A stretch of 64,000 nucleotides of DNA from Fulvimarina sp. (GCA_002700095.1 PACL01000007.1:1-64000), one strand, 5' to 3'; counted from the stretch's first letter, positions 8,478-16,914 are shown. A program made the numbers and translations. The notes: generated by a model not told the origin, from the letters alone.

Positions 8478-9500
8478 TCATATCGCGGCGATCTCCACCG
8501 TCCGGCCGGTCTCCGCCGACCGATAGGCCGCCTCGACCAGCGCCAAGGTCTTCAGATTGTCGGCGCCGGAGGTTTCCGGCTGCCGCCCCTCGGCAAGGCA
8601 GTCGACGAAATGCTGCTGGATGGTCCGCACGCTCTCCTGGATGTTGTGCCACGGACGCTCCGCCCAGGCGAGCAGCGGCGGCGAGACGTCGCGAACGTTC
8701 TCCTTGCCGCCGCTCTGGACGGTCAGGCGGTAGCCGGCATCGAGGCGCAGCGTGCCGTCGGTGCCGTCGATCTCGATCAGCGTCTGGGGGAAGGTCTCCG
8801 GCTCCCGCCGGGTCGCATAGGAGCAGTCGACGACGCTGGTGACGCCGCCGGCATGCGAAAGCAGCATCGTCGCGACGTCCTCGCCGTGGATCTGCGGATT
8901 GACCCGCCGCGTCGTCGAGGCAAGCCGGTCCACGTCGCCGAAGAAGGCGCGGGCGATGTCGAGGATGTGGATGCCGAGATCCTCGATGATGAAGCGCTCG
9001 CCCTCAGCGAGATAGGGCTGGCCGGCATAGACGTCGTAGCCGGAGCGAAAGCTGATGCGGCCGAAGAAGGGTTCGCCGATCGCGCCGCCGCGCACCGTCT
9101 CGATCGCCCGGCGGATCGCCGACTGCCAGCGGAAGTTCTCGTGCACCATCAGGACGCGGCCGGCCTCCTCCACCGCGGCGACCATCGCCCTTGCGTCCTC
9201 CATGGTCTCGGCGAAGGGCTTCTGGCAGATGACGTGCCGCCCCGCCCGCGCCGCCATCTCGACCAGCGGGCGATGGCTCGGAGCGGTGGTGGCGATGTCG
9301 ACGAAGTCGATCGCCTCGGCCGCCAGCATCTCGCCGACATCGCGATAGGTCCGGGCGATCCCGAACCGCGCCGCCGTCTCGCTCAGCCGGGCCTCGTCGC
9401 GGTCGCAGAGGGCGACGATCTCGGCACCTGAGATCTCGCCCCAGGCGTGGAGCTGGTTCTGGGCGAAGAAACCGCAGCCGATCAGGGCACCTTTGGGCAT
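8478..9500 (-). CDS. apsD: Gfo/Idh/MocA-family dehydrogenase, probable D-apiose dehydrogenase (ApsD-like)
   Basis: A 340-residue NAD(P)-dependent sugar dehydrogenase. It has a nucleotide-binding GCGFFA (8-13), the family Lys-Pro pair in ICQKPFAET (Lys94) and a C-terminal substrate domain with FIIEDLGIHILD. The start at 9500 has AAGGAG seven bases upstream; an ORF extension to 9572 lacks a site. The N-terminal pattern (IGCGFFAQNQLHAW) and the pairing with ApnO, OiaK and an RLP fit ApsD, which oxidises D-apiose to D-apionolactone. No apionolactonase (ApnL) gene is visible here. The substrate is inferred from context. Confidence 0.72.
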   Translation of the reverse strand: MPKGALIGCGFFAQNQLHAWGEISGAEIVALCDRDEARLSETAARFGIARTYRDVGEMLAAEAIDFVDIATTAPSHRPLVEMAARAGRHVICQKPFAETMEDARAMVAAVEEAGRVLMVHENFRWQSAIRRAIETVRGGAIGEPFFGRISFRSGYDVYAGQPYLAEGERFIIEDLGIHILDIARAFFGDVDRLASTTRRVNPQIHGEDVATMLLSHAGGVTSVVDCSYATRREPETFPQTLIEIDGTDGTLRLDAGYRLTVQSGGKENVRDVSPPLLAWAERPWHNIQESVRTIQQHFVDCLAEGRQPETSGADNLKTLALVEAAYRSAETGRTVEIAAI

Positions 9501-9552
9501 GGACTGCTCCTTTTCGTCCTTGTCGGGATGACGGAGCCCCGGCATTGTGTCA

Positions 9553-9565
9553 ACAGGTATGATGA
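9553..9565 (+). promoter_or_regulatory. Candidate GntR/FadR-family operator, copy 3
   Basis: ACAGGTATGATGA differs by one base from the copies at 101-113 and 6080-6092. It lies in the 81-bp gap between the divergent apsD-like gene and the RuBisCO-like gene. A perfect TTGACA -35 hexamer on the minus strand (9553-9548) abuts it, and TATGAT at 9558-9563 could be the -10 for the rightward gene. Confidence 0.55.
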
Positions 9566-9581
9566 GCATCACAGCCAGCAG

Positions 9582-10859
9582 ATGACGAATGACGGAGACG
9601 CGTCGGTGAGCCGAGACAGCATCAGTGTGACCTACCGCATCGAGACCGCCGGCGACCCCGAGGCGATGGCACAGAAGATCGCGTCCGACCAGTCGACCGG
9701 CACCTTCACCGAGTTGGCCGGCGAGACGGCGGCGGTGAAGGCCCGCTGCGCGGCACGGGTCGAGGCGGTGGCGCCGCTGCCCGACCTCGCCACGCCCTCG
9801 ATCCCGCAGCCGGGCGCGACGGGTCCGTTCCGGCGGGCCGACGCCGTCATCTCCTATCCGCTGGAAGCCGTCGGCACCGACATCGCCGCCCTGATGACGA
9901 TCACCATCGGCGGCGTCTACGCCGCCCGCGGGCTCTCAGGGATCCGGGTGATGGACATCGACCTCCCGGCTGCCTTCGCCTGCCATCCGGGCCCGCAATT
10001 CGGCATCGCCGGCTCACGTCAGCTGATGGGCGTCGCCAGGGGCCCGATGATCGCCTCGATCATCAAGCCCTCGCTGGGGCTCCTGCCGGAGGAGACGGCC
10101 GCGGTGGTCCGGACGCTTTGCGAGGCCGGCGTCGACTTCATCAAGGACGACGAGAAGCTGATGAGCCCCGGCTATTCGTCGCTGGACAGCCGCGTCGCGG
10201 CCATCATGCCGGTGATCCGCGATCACGAGCAGAAGACCGGCAAGCGGGTGATGTATGCCTTCGGCATCTCCTCGGCCGACCCGGACGTGATGATGCGCAA
10301 CCATGACCAGGTGGTCGCGGCAGGCGGCAACGCCGCAGTCGTCAACATCAACTCCATCGGCCATGGCGGCATGAGCTTCCTCAGGAAGCGCTCGGCACTC
10401 TGCCTGCATGCCCATCGCAACGGCTGGGACATCCTGACGAGGCATCCCGGCCTCGGCATGGAGTTTCGCGCCTATCAGAAGATCTGGCGGCTGCTCGGCG
10501 TCGACCAGTTCCAGATCAATGGCATCCAGGCCAAATACTGGGAGCCGGACGAGAGCTTCGTGAAATCCTTCCACGACGTGATGACGCCGATCTTTTCGGA
10601 CGCCGACCGGCCGCTTCCCGTCGTCTGCTCCGGCCAGTGGGGCGGCCAGGCGGTCGAGACCTATGAGCGCACCGGCCGCACCCTCGACCTGATGTATCTC
10701 GGCGGCGGCGGGATCCACGGTCATCCGATGGGGGTCGCTGCCGGCGTCCGGGCAATCCGCCAAGCCTGGGAGGCCGCCGAAGCCGGCGAGAGCCTCGAGG
10801 CCAAGGCCAAAGACCATCCGGAGCTGGCCGCATCCCTTTCCAAATGGGGCGCCGGCTGA
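9582..10859 (+). CDS. RuBisCO-like protein (form IV), probable 3-oxo-isoapionate-4-phosphate transcarboxylase/hydrolase or decarboxylase
   Basis: A 425-residue RuBisCO large-subunit homologue. It keeps the metal-site signature DFIKDDE with Lys188, Asp190 and Glu191, an active-site IIKPSLGL, and the phosphate-binding glycine-rich LGGGGIHGHP near the C-terminus. It is not a CO2-fixing form: no small subunit, Prk or carboxysome genes are present. RLPs in apionate clusters act on 3-oxo-isoapionate 4-phosphate, either hydrolysing it to glycolate and 3-phosphoglycerate (OiaT) or decarboxylating it to L-erythrulose 1-phosphate (OiaX). No erythrulose-phosphate isomerase genes are nearby, so OiaT is slightly favoured. 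The ATG at 9582 lacks a clear ribosome site. Confidence 0.85.
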   Translation: MTNDGDASVSRDSISVTYRIETAGDPEAMAQKIASDQSTGTFTELAGETAAVKARCAARVEAVAPLPDLATPSIPQPGATGPFRRADAVISYPLEAVGTDIAALMTITIGGVYAARGLSGIRVMDIDLPAAFACHPGPQFGIAGSRQLMGVARGPMIASIIKPSLGLLPEETAAVVRTLCEAGVDFIKDDEKLMSPGYSSLDSRVAAIMPVIRDHEQKTGKRVMYAFGISSADPDVMMRNHDQVVAAGGNAAVVNINSIGHGGMSFLRKRSALCLHAHRNGWDILTRHPGLGMEFRAYQKIWRLLGVDQFQINGIQAKYWEPDESFVKSFHDVMTPIFSDADRPLPVVCSGQWGGQAVETYERTGRTLDLMYLGGGGIHGHPMGVAAGVRAIRQAWEAAEAGESLEAKAKDHPELAASLSKWGAG

Positions 10860-10968
10860 CGACGCGTCGCGGGCACTCCGCAGCCCGATCCGGGGCTGGA
10901 CGGCCGGGGCGGACGACCGGGGCTGGATGGACCGAGAGGCGATGGCCGGCCGACGCCTAGACCGGCGA

Positions 10969-10986
10969 CGGCCCGCGTCTGGGCCG
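10969..10986 (+). terminator. Possible terminator hairpin between convergent genes
   Basis: CGGCCC at 10969-10974 pairs with GGGCCG at 10981-10986 over a six-base loop. It lies in the 132-bp gap between the RuBisCO-like gene and the convergent response regulator. The stem is only six bases and no T-run follows. Confidence 0.35.
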
Positions 10987-10991
10987 GCCCG

Positions 10992-11876
10992 TCATTCGTT
11001 GTCGGAAAGCTGGCGCACGGCGATCGCCGTGGCGGCGGCGCGATTCTCGACGCCGAGTTTGCGGAAGACGACTTCCAGATGCTTGTTCACCGTGCGCGGG
11101 CTGAGCTTCAGGATCTCGGCGATGTCGCGGTTGGGCTTGCCGCGGGCCAGCCAGAGCAGCACCTCCGCCTCGCGCGCGGTGATCTGGAGCTGGCGCTGCA
11201 GCGTCTCGATGTCGTCGGCCATGCCGTCGCGGGTGATCCGCAGCAGGAACTCCTTCGAGCCGAGCCGGCCGACCACCGTCAGGGAGAGGTCCTTCGACAA
11301 AGGCAGCGTCGCCCCGATCCGCAGCCGCTCCGCCGGGATCGCCAGCGCCGCCTCGCGGGCGCCCGCCTCCTCCGCCAGCAGCTGGCGCGCCTGGCGCGTC
11401 GCCCAGAGGAGTTCGCCCGCCCCGTCGGTGGCGAAGAGGTAGCGGCCCGTCGTCTCCAGCGCCAGCCGGGCGCTGCGGCTCATCCGGGCGTTCTGGCTGT
11501 GGACGCCGATCCTGGCGACGAGCTCCTCCGGCCGGATGGGCTTCGTCACATAGTCGACCCCTCCCACGGCAAACGCCCTGACGATGTGCTCGGTCTCGCT
11601 GAGGCCGGTCATGAAGATGATCGGGATGTCGGAAAAATTGCCGCTGGCCTTGATCCGGCGCGAGGTCTCGAAGCCGTCGGTTCCCGGCATCATCGCGTCC
11701 ATCAGGATGACGTCCGGCGTCACCCGCTCGATGATCGCGAGGGCTCGGGCGCTGTCCGTCGCGACGAGGACGGTCATGCCCTCGGCCTCGAGCGCGGCGA
11801 CGATGAAGGCCGCGGCCTCCGGCGAATCCTCCACCGCGAGGATGACGAGCCGGCCGTCCGGGCGCTCAGACTCCAT
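10992..11876 (-). CDS. Response regulator with LuxR-type DNA-binding domain
   Basis: A 294-residue two-component output protein. The receiver domain (about 10-125) has the acidic pocket VEDS and the phospho-acceptor Asp60 in VILMDAMMPG. The middle (about 140-215) looks like a degenerate PAS-like segment. The C-terminus (about 225-290) is a LuxR/NarL helix-turn-helix (REAEVLLWLARGKPNRDIAEIL...). It starts inside the last 11 bases of the upstream hybrid kinase gene, so the two are translationally coupled and almost certainly cognate. The neighbouring divergent amide/urea importer and formamidase genes are its likely targets. Confidence 0.9.
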   Translation of the reverse strand: MESERPDGRLVILAVEDSPEAAAFIVAALEAEGMTVLVATDSARALAIIERVTPDVILMDAMMPGTDGFETSRRIKASGNFSDIPIIFMTGLSETEHIVRAFAVGGVDYVTKPIRPEELVARIGVHSQNARMSRSARLALETTGRYLFATDGAGELLWATRQARQLLAEEAGAREAALAIPAERLRIGATLPLSKDLSLTVVGRLGSKEFLLRITRDGMADDIETLQRQLQITAREAEVLLWLARGKPNRDIAEILKLSPRTVNKHLEVVFRKLGVENRAAATAIAVRQLSDNE

Positions 11877-14800
11877 CGTCGGCCCTTTCGAGATCGCGCA
11901 GGCACGCGTCGAAATCGAAGCGCCGCAGATGCTCGCGAAGCCGTTCGACGACGGGATCGACATCCGGCCGTTCGGCCGCGATTTCACTGAGCTTTGCATG
12001 GATCCCCCTCACATAACCGATGTCCAGAAGCGTCACGAGTTCGTCGCGCTGGGTTGGCGACAGCCCGGGGCCTGCCAAGCCCTGCGACCAGGGCGCCTCG
12101 CGCCCCGTCCCCTCGAACCGCCAGCGCAGTGACAGCGATCTTGCGATGACGTCGAGCAGCGCGGCGATCGACAGCGGCTTGCCGACCCAGTCGTCATAGA
12201 GGTGACGATCGCGCGACGGCGGCCGGGCGCTGGCCGACAGCATCAGGATCGGCACCCCCGGCGAGCGCTCCCGCACGATGCGGGCGACGTCCCAGCCGTC
12301 CACCCCGGGCATGTTGATGTCGAGCAGGCAGAGGTCCGGCTCGCACAGTTCCAGCATGCGCAGGCATGTCTCGCCGCCGTCGGCCGTCAGCACCTTGAAG
12401 CCCAGCGGCGTCAGGATCTCCTCGATCAGCTGGCGATGCAGCGGCTCGTCGTCGGCCGACAGGATGGTCAGCCGCCGGCCCTCATAGCCGATGATCCGCC
12501 GGCTGACTTCCTCGGCCACCTTGTCCTCGCTGACCGAGCCGAGCATCAGCCTAACGTGGAAGGTGGATCCCCGGCCGACCTCGCTCTCGACCTGGATGTC
12601 GCCGCCGAGGATCTCGGCGAAGAGCTTGGTGATGGTCAGGCCGAGGCCCATGCCGGGCGCCGCGCTCCGCACGTCGAGGCGCTCGAACGGCTCGAAGATG
12701 CGCGTCAGGTTGTTCGCCGAGATACCGGGCCCGGTATCCTCCACCGAGAAGGTGGCGATCTGGTTGCGGTAGCGCACCCGGAACCGCACGAAGCCCTCGC
12801 CGGTGTACTTGATCGCATTGGAGAGGAGGTTGATCAGGATCTGCCGCACCCGCTTCTCGTCGCCGCGCACATGGGACGGCAGGAGGCCCTCGGCCTCGTA
12901 GACGAAGTCGAGCCCGGCATTGCCGGCCTGCAGGCGGAACATCTCGACGATCTGGTTGAGCAGCTGGTCGAAGGCGAAGACGTCGCTGTAGATCTCGATC
13001 TTGCCGGCCTCGATGCGGGAGATGTCGAGGAGGCCGTCGATCAGGCCGGCCAGGTGCTCGCCCGAGCGGCGGATGACGCGCAGGCCTTCTCGGCGCTTGT
13101 CGTTCATCGTCGGGTCGTCCTCGAGGATCTGGGCGAATCCGAGGATCGAGTTGAGCGGGGTGCGCAGCTCGTGGCTCATGCCGACGACGAAGCGCGTCTT
13201 GGCAAGGCTCGCCGCCTCGGCCTTCTCCTTGGCCATCTGCAGCTCCGCGTCGGTCGCCTGGTGGGCCTCGATCTCCTGGGTGAGGAGGAGGGTCTGGCGG
13301 GAGGATTCCTCCTGCGCCACCCGGCGGCTTTCATGGGCGAGGACGAGCAGCCAGGAGGCGATGCCGATCAGGATGACGAGGACGACGAAGACCTGGACGA
13401 GGACGAGGGCGGAGGTGCCGGGGTCGGCGCTGGCCGACAGCCGGGTCTGGAAGTGGATGACGGACAGTGCTGCCGCGCTCAGCCCGATCAGGATCGAGAA
13501 GATCGCCAGGTAGTGTCCCTGCGGCGAATCGACGAAACCGGCGAGGCGCTCCGAGACCGTGTGGCGCAAGCCGCCGACGATCTGCTCGCGCACCCGGCTG
13601 CCGGTCTTGCAGAGATCGTGGCAGCGGGCGTCGAGGGAGCAGCAGAGCGAGCAGATCGGCCCCGAATAGGCCGGGCAGAAGGCCATGTCCTCGGGCTCGA
13701 ACTCGTGCTCGCAGATCGCGCAGGCGATGGTCTCGAGCCCTGCCCAGTCCTGCCGCGGATGCCGGGCGATGTAGAACCGCCCGCCGGTCAGGACCGCGAT
13801 CAGCGGCGAGGCGAGGAAGGCCGTCACCAGCGCCGCATAGACGGCCAGTGCCGCCGGCACCTCCCCGAGGAGGCCGGTGTGCAGGACGACGCCGACGAGG
13901 ATGCCCGCCCCCATCGCGCCGAAGCCGACGGGATTGATGTCGTAGAGATGGGCGCGCTTGAATTCGATGTGGCGGGGCGAGAGTCCGAGCGGCTTGTTGA
14001 CGACGAGATCGGCGACCAGCGGCGCCACCCAGGAGACCGCCAGGATCGCGTATAGCCCGAGGATCTGCTCCAGCGCCTGGAGGATGCCCATTTCCATCAG
14101 GAGGACGGCGATCGCGACGTTGAACACCAGCCAGACCACCCGGCCGGGATGGCTGTGGGTGAGGCGCGAGAAGAAGTTCGACCAGGCGATCGAGCCGGCA
14201 TAGGCGTTGGTGACGTTGATCTTGGTCTGGGCGACGACGACGAACAGCCCCATCATCGCCACCGCGACGCCGGGATTGCCGAACAGCCGCTCGTACAGCG
14301 CGTCGTACATCACCGTCGGCTGGTGCGCGTCGAAGGCGGAGAAACCGGCCCCGATCAGGAGTACCGCGAGCAGCGAGCCGGCGAGGATCTTGACCGCGCC
14401 GACGAGGACCCAGCCGGGGCCGCCGGCGATCAGCGCCGCCCACCAGCCGGCATGGTGCCCCTTCCGGCGCCGCGGCAGGAAGCGCAGGTAATCCACCTGC
14501 TCGCCGATCTGCGCCATCAGCGCGAAGAGGATCGCCGAGGCTCCGCCGAAGAGGACGAGGTCGAAGCCGCCGTCGCCCCGACTGCCGACATGGCTGGTCC
14601 ATTCCTCCAGCGGCAGCTCGCCCCGCCAGCCGAGGACGACGAAGGGCAGAAAGTTCAGCGCCAGCCACAGGGGCTGGGTCCATGTCTGGAAACGGCTGAT
14701 CATGCCGATGCCGAGGGTGACGATCGGGATGACCACGACGGCCGAGACGATGTAGCCGATCCACAGCGGCAGGCTGAACAGCATCTTCAGCGCCATCGCC

Positions 14801-15210
14801 ATGATCGCCGCCTCGATGGCGAGGAAGATGAAGGTGAAGCAGGCGTAGATCAGCGAGGTGACCGTCGAGCCGAGATAGCCGAAGCCGGCGCCGCGGGTCA
14901 GAAGGTCGATGTCGACGCCGTATTTCGCGGCGTTGAAGCAGATCGGCAGCGCCGCGCCGAAGATCAGCAGTCCGGGGACGAGCAGCGCCGCCGCCATGTT
15001 GGTGAAGCCGACGCCGAGGACGAGCGAGCCGCCGATCGCCTCCAGCGCCAGGAAGGAGATGCCGCCGAGCGCGGTGGACGCGATCTGGAAAGGGGTGAAA
15101 CGCCTCGCGCGCTTGGCTGTGAAGCGCAGCGCGAAATCCTCCAGCGTCTCGTCGGCGACCCACTGGTTGTAGTTGCGCCTCACCCGCAGGGTGCGCTGCG
15201 GCGCGGTCAC
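11866..15210 (-). CDS. NCS1-type permease fused to a hybrid sensor histidine kinase
   Basis: A 1114-residue inner-membrane protein combining transport and signalling folds. From a GTG start at 15210 (GGGAGAGG upstream), residues about 30-480 form a roughly 12-helix domain. It resembles NCS1 nucleobase/cytosine permeases in length and in features such as FTPFQIASTALGG. A Cys-rich segment (eight Cys, 497-534) follows, then two more membrane helices (about 567-587 and 602-625). The kinase has His680 in GMSHELRTP, an N-box NLLSNAIKY (about 794-802), G-boxes DTGPGIS and GMGLGLTI, and a C-terminal receiver with Asp964 in LLDINMPG. It is divergent from a Urt-type importer and formamidase, suggesting it senses an amide, urea or nucleobase-like ligand. 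An upstream frame extension to 15447 looks non-coding. Confidence 0.88.
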   Translation of the reverse strand: MTAPQRTLRVRRNYNQWVADETLEDFALRFTAKRARRFTPFQIASTALGGISFLALEAIGGSLVLGVGFTNMAAALLVPGLLIFGAALPICFNAAKYGVDIDLLTRGAGFGYLGSTVTSLIYACFTFIFLAIEAAIMAMALKMLFSLPLWIGYIVSAVVVIPIVTLGIGMISRFQTWTQPLWLALNFLPFVVLGWRGELPLEEWTSHVGSRGDGGFDLVLFGGASAILFALMAQIGEQVDYLRFLPRRRKGHHAGWWAALIAGGPGWVLVGAVKILAGSLLAVLLIGAGFSAFDAHQPTVMYDALYERLFGNPGVAVAMMGLFVVVAQTKINVTNAYAGSIAWSNFFSRLTHSHPGRVVWLVFNVAIAVLLMEMGILQALEQILGLYAILAVSWVAPLVADLVVNKPLGLSPRHIEFKRAHLYDINPVGFGAMGAGILVGVVLHTGLLGEVPAALAVYAALVTAFLASPLIAVLTGGRFYIARHPRQDWAGLETIACAICEHEFEPEDMAFCPAYSGPICSLCCSLDARCHDLCKTGSRVREQIVGGLRHTVSERLAGFVDSPQGHYLAIFSILIGLSAAALSVIHFQTRLSASADPGTSALVLVQVFVVLVILIGIASWLLVLAHESRRVAQEESSRQTLLLTQEIEAHQATDAELQMAKEKAEAASLAKTRFVVGMSHELRTPLNSILGFAQILEDDPTMNDKRREGLRVIRRSGEHLAGLIDGLLDISRIEAGKIEIYSDVFAFDQLLNQIVEMFRLQAGNAGLDFVYEAEGLLPSHVRGDEKRVRQILINLLSNAIKYTGEGFVRFRVRYRNQIATFSVEDTGPGISANNLTRIFEPFERLDVRSAAPGMGLGLTITKLFAEILGGDIQVESEVGRGSTFHVRLMLGSVSEDKVAEEVSRRIIGYEGRRLTILSADDEPLHRQLIEEILTPLGFKVLTADGGETCLRMLELCEPDLCLLDINMPGVDGWDVARIVRERSPGVPILMLSASARPPSRDRHLYDDWVGKPLSIAALLDVIARSLSLRWRFEGTGREAPWSQGLAGPGLSPTQRDELVTLLDIGYVRGIHAKLSEIAAERPDVDPVVERLREHLRRFDFDACLRDLERADDGV

Positions 15211-15532
15211 GACCGCCTCTCCCGCGCCGGCATGGCGCTGAGATGCGATCTCGAGACGTTCGGTGAACCGCAAGCTTCCGTCAACGACCCCTACCTGATG
15301 ACATCCGCGGCGACGCCGCCGCACACAGCGACAGCCGGCGATGCCGCGCCTGCACGGTCGCCGCACCTTTCCGTGCGTTGGCGCGAGTGTCGCCGCAATC
15401 CCGTCGCGGGAACATACGCATTTTGACGTATTGTTGCCCTGCAGCATCCGCCCCCATGCTCGCTCCTGTCAATCGCCGGGCGTCGCTCGGCCGGCACCCG
15501 TCCCGGCACTCTAATTCGACAGGGGGTTTCCC
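15211..15532. promoter_or_regulatory. Divergent control region between the permease-kinase and urtA
   Basis: This 322-bp stretch carries no convincing gene. It must hold the promoters for the leftward sensor operon and the rightward importer operon. The only clear structure is the 18-bp inverted repeat at 15414-15431. The urtA ribosome site AGGGGG lies at about 15521-15526. I found no good sigma-54 -24/-12 pair. Confidence 0.5.
15414..15431. promoter_or_regulatory. 18-bp inverted repeat upstream of urtA
   Basis: ATACG at 15414-15418 and CGTAT at 15427-15431 are perfect inverted arms separated by eight bases, about 100 bases before the urtA start. The 18-bp span matches the footprint of a LuxR/NarL-type dimer, so it is a candidate site for the response regulator encoded at 10992-11876. 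The arms are short and chance cannot be excluded. Confidence 0.35.
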
Positions 15533-16804
15533 ATGCAAACCGACAAGAAGGGCGCGGCCCCGCGCTCCATGCTGCGTCGCAAACTGATGATCGGCGCCGC
15601 CGCTCTCGCACTCGGCCTCGCCGCGGCCCCGAAGCTCGGCCTCGCCCAGACGCCGCCGACGAGCGAGGTCAACACCACCGACCTCGCCGTCACCGACGAC
15701 ACGGTGAAGGTCGGCATCCTCCACTCCGTCACCGGCACGATGGCGATCTCGGAAACCGGTTCGGTGGAGGCCGAGAAGCTCGCTATCGACCAGATCAACG
15801 AGATGGGCGGCGTCCTCGGCCGCAAGATCGAGTTCATCCAGGAGGACGGCGCCTCGGACTGGCCGACCTTCGCCGAGAAGGCCAAGAAGCTCCTCGTCGA
15901 GGACAAGGTGGCGGCGGTCTTCGGCTGCTGGACCTCGGCCTCGCGCAAGGCCGTTCTGCCGGTGTTCGAGCAGTATAACGGCATGCTCTACTACCCGACC
16001 TTCTACGAGGGCCTCGAGCAGTCGCCGAACGTCATCTACACCGGCCAGGAAGCCACGCAGCAGATCATCGCCGGCCTCGACTGGGTCAGCAAGGAAAAGG
16101 GCGCAAAGAGCTTCTACCTGCTCGGCTCCGACTACATCTGGCCGCGCACCTCCAACAAGATCGCCCGCAAGCACATCGAGGACCATCTCGGCAGCAAGGT
16201 CGTCGGTGAGGACTACTTCCCGCTGGGCGCCACCGGCTTCAACTCGGTGATCAACAAGATCAAGCTGAAGAAGCCGGACGTGATCTACGCGATCATCGTC
16301 GGCGGCTCGAACGTCGCCTTCTACAAGCAGCTGAAGGCGGCCGGCATCGACATGACCAAGGAGAAGCCGCTGCTTCTCACCATCTCGGTCACCGAGGACG
16401 AGATCCGCGGCATCGGCGGCGAGAACATCGTCGGCGCCTATGCGGCGATGAAGTATTTCGAGAGCCTGAAGAACGAGAACAACGAGAAATTCGTCGCCGC
16501 CTTCAAGGCGAAATACGGCGAGGACAGCGTCATCGGCGACGTCACCCAGGCCGCCTATGAAGGGCCCTGGCTGTGGAAGGCGGCGGTCGAGAAGGCCGGC
16601 TCGTTCGACATCGACAAGGTGCGCGAGGCCTCGCCCGGCATCGAATTGACCACGGCGCCCGAAGGCTACGTGAAGATCCACGAGAACCATCACCTCTGGT
16701 CGAAGACCCGCATCGGCCACGCCCAGACCGACGGCCAGTACGAGGTGGTTTACGAGACGAAGGATCTCGTCGAGCCGAACCCGTTCCCCGAGGGCTATCA
16801 ATAA
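15533..16804 (+). CDS. urtA: Urea/short-chain amide ABC transporter substrate-binding protein (UrtA/FmdD-like)
   Basis: A 423-residue periplasmic binding protein of the branched-chain amino acid/amide type. A twin-arginine-free signal peptide covers roughly residues 1-39 (ends LGLAQ). The mature part shows the family hallmarks VKVGILHSVTGTMAISE, FGCWTSASRKAVLPV, NGMLYYPTFYEG and YLLGSDYIWPRTSN, characteristic of UrtA/FmdD. The start at 15533 follows AGGGGG. It leads an operon with two permeases, two ATPases and a formamidase. There is no urease in the window, so short-chain amides are at least as likely as urea to be the ligand. Confidence 0.93.
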   Translation: MQTDKKGAAPRSMLRRKLMIGAAALALGLAAAPKLGLAQTPPTSEVNTTDLAVTDDTVKVGILHSVTGTMAISETGSVEAEKLAIDQINEMGGVLGRKIEFIQEDGASDWPTFAEKAKKLLVEDKVAAVFGCWTSASRKAVLPVFEQYNGMLYYPTFYEGLEQSPNVIYTGQEATQQIIAGLDWVSKEKGAKSFYLLGSDYIWPRTSNKIARKHIEDHLGSKVVGEDYFPLGATGFNSVINKIKLKKPDVIYAIIVGGSNVAFYKQLKAAGIDMTKEKPLLLTISVTEDEIRGIGGENIVGAYAAMKYFESLKNENNEKFVAAFKAKYGEDSVIGDVTQAAYEGPWLWKAAVEKAGSFDIDKVREASPGIELTTAPEGYVKIHENHHLWSKTRIGHAQTDGQYEVVYETKDLVEPNPFPEGYQ

Positions 16805-16815
16805 GTTCCGGCGAT

Positions 16816-16845
16816 CCGGCCGCCGCGGTCTCCGCCGGCGGCCGG
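16816..16845 (+). promoter_or_regulatory. Intercistronic hairpin after urtA
   Basis: CCGGCCGCCG at 16816-16825 pairs perfectly with CGGCGGCCGG at 16836-16845 over a ten-base loop, between the binding-protein and first permease genes. Like the hairpin after dctP, it probably protects the upstream message or partly terminates transcription to give excess binding protein. Confidence 0.65.
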
Positions 16846-16914
16846 GCATCGGGCGGAGGCGAAGCGTCTCCTTCCCGGCTTTCCCGTCCCCCCTCATCCG
16901 TTTGGGAGCCCGAC

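Noticed and set aside
9582-10859. RuBisCO large subunit for carbon fixation
   Set aside because: No small subunit, phosphoribulokinase or Calvin-cycle genes are present, and the neighbours are sugar-acid enzymes; it is a RuBisCO-like protein.
12202-14055. 617-codon plus-strand frame opposite the permease-kinase gene
   Set aside because: Composition (Asp/Glu/Arg/His/Leu-rich, no domain) is that of an antisense shadow; the minus strand carries a complete, recognisable multidomain protein.
16816-16845. Rho-independent terminator ending the urt operon after urtA
   Set aside because: No T-run follows and the downstream permease and ATPase genes are required partners without their own visible promoter.
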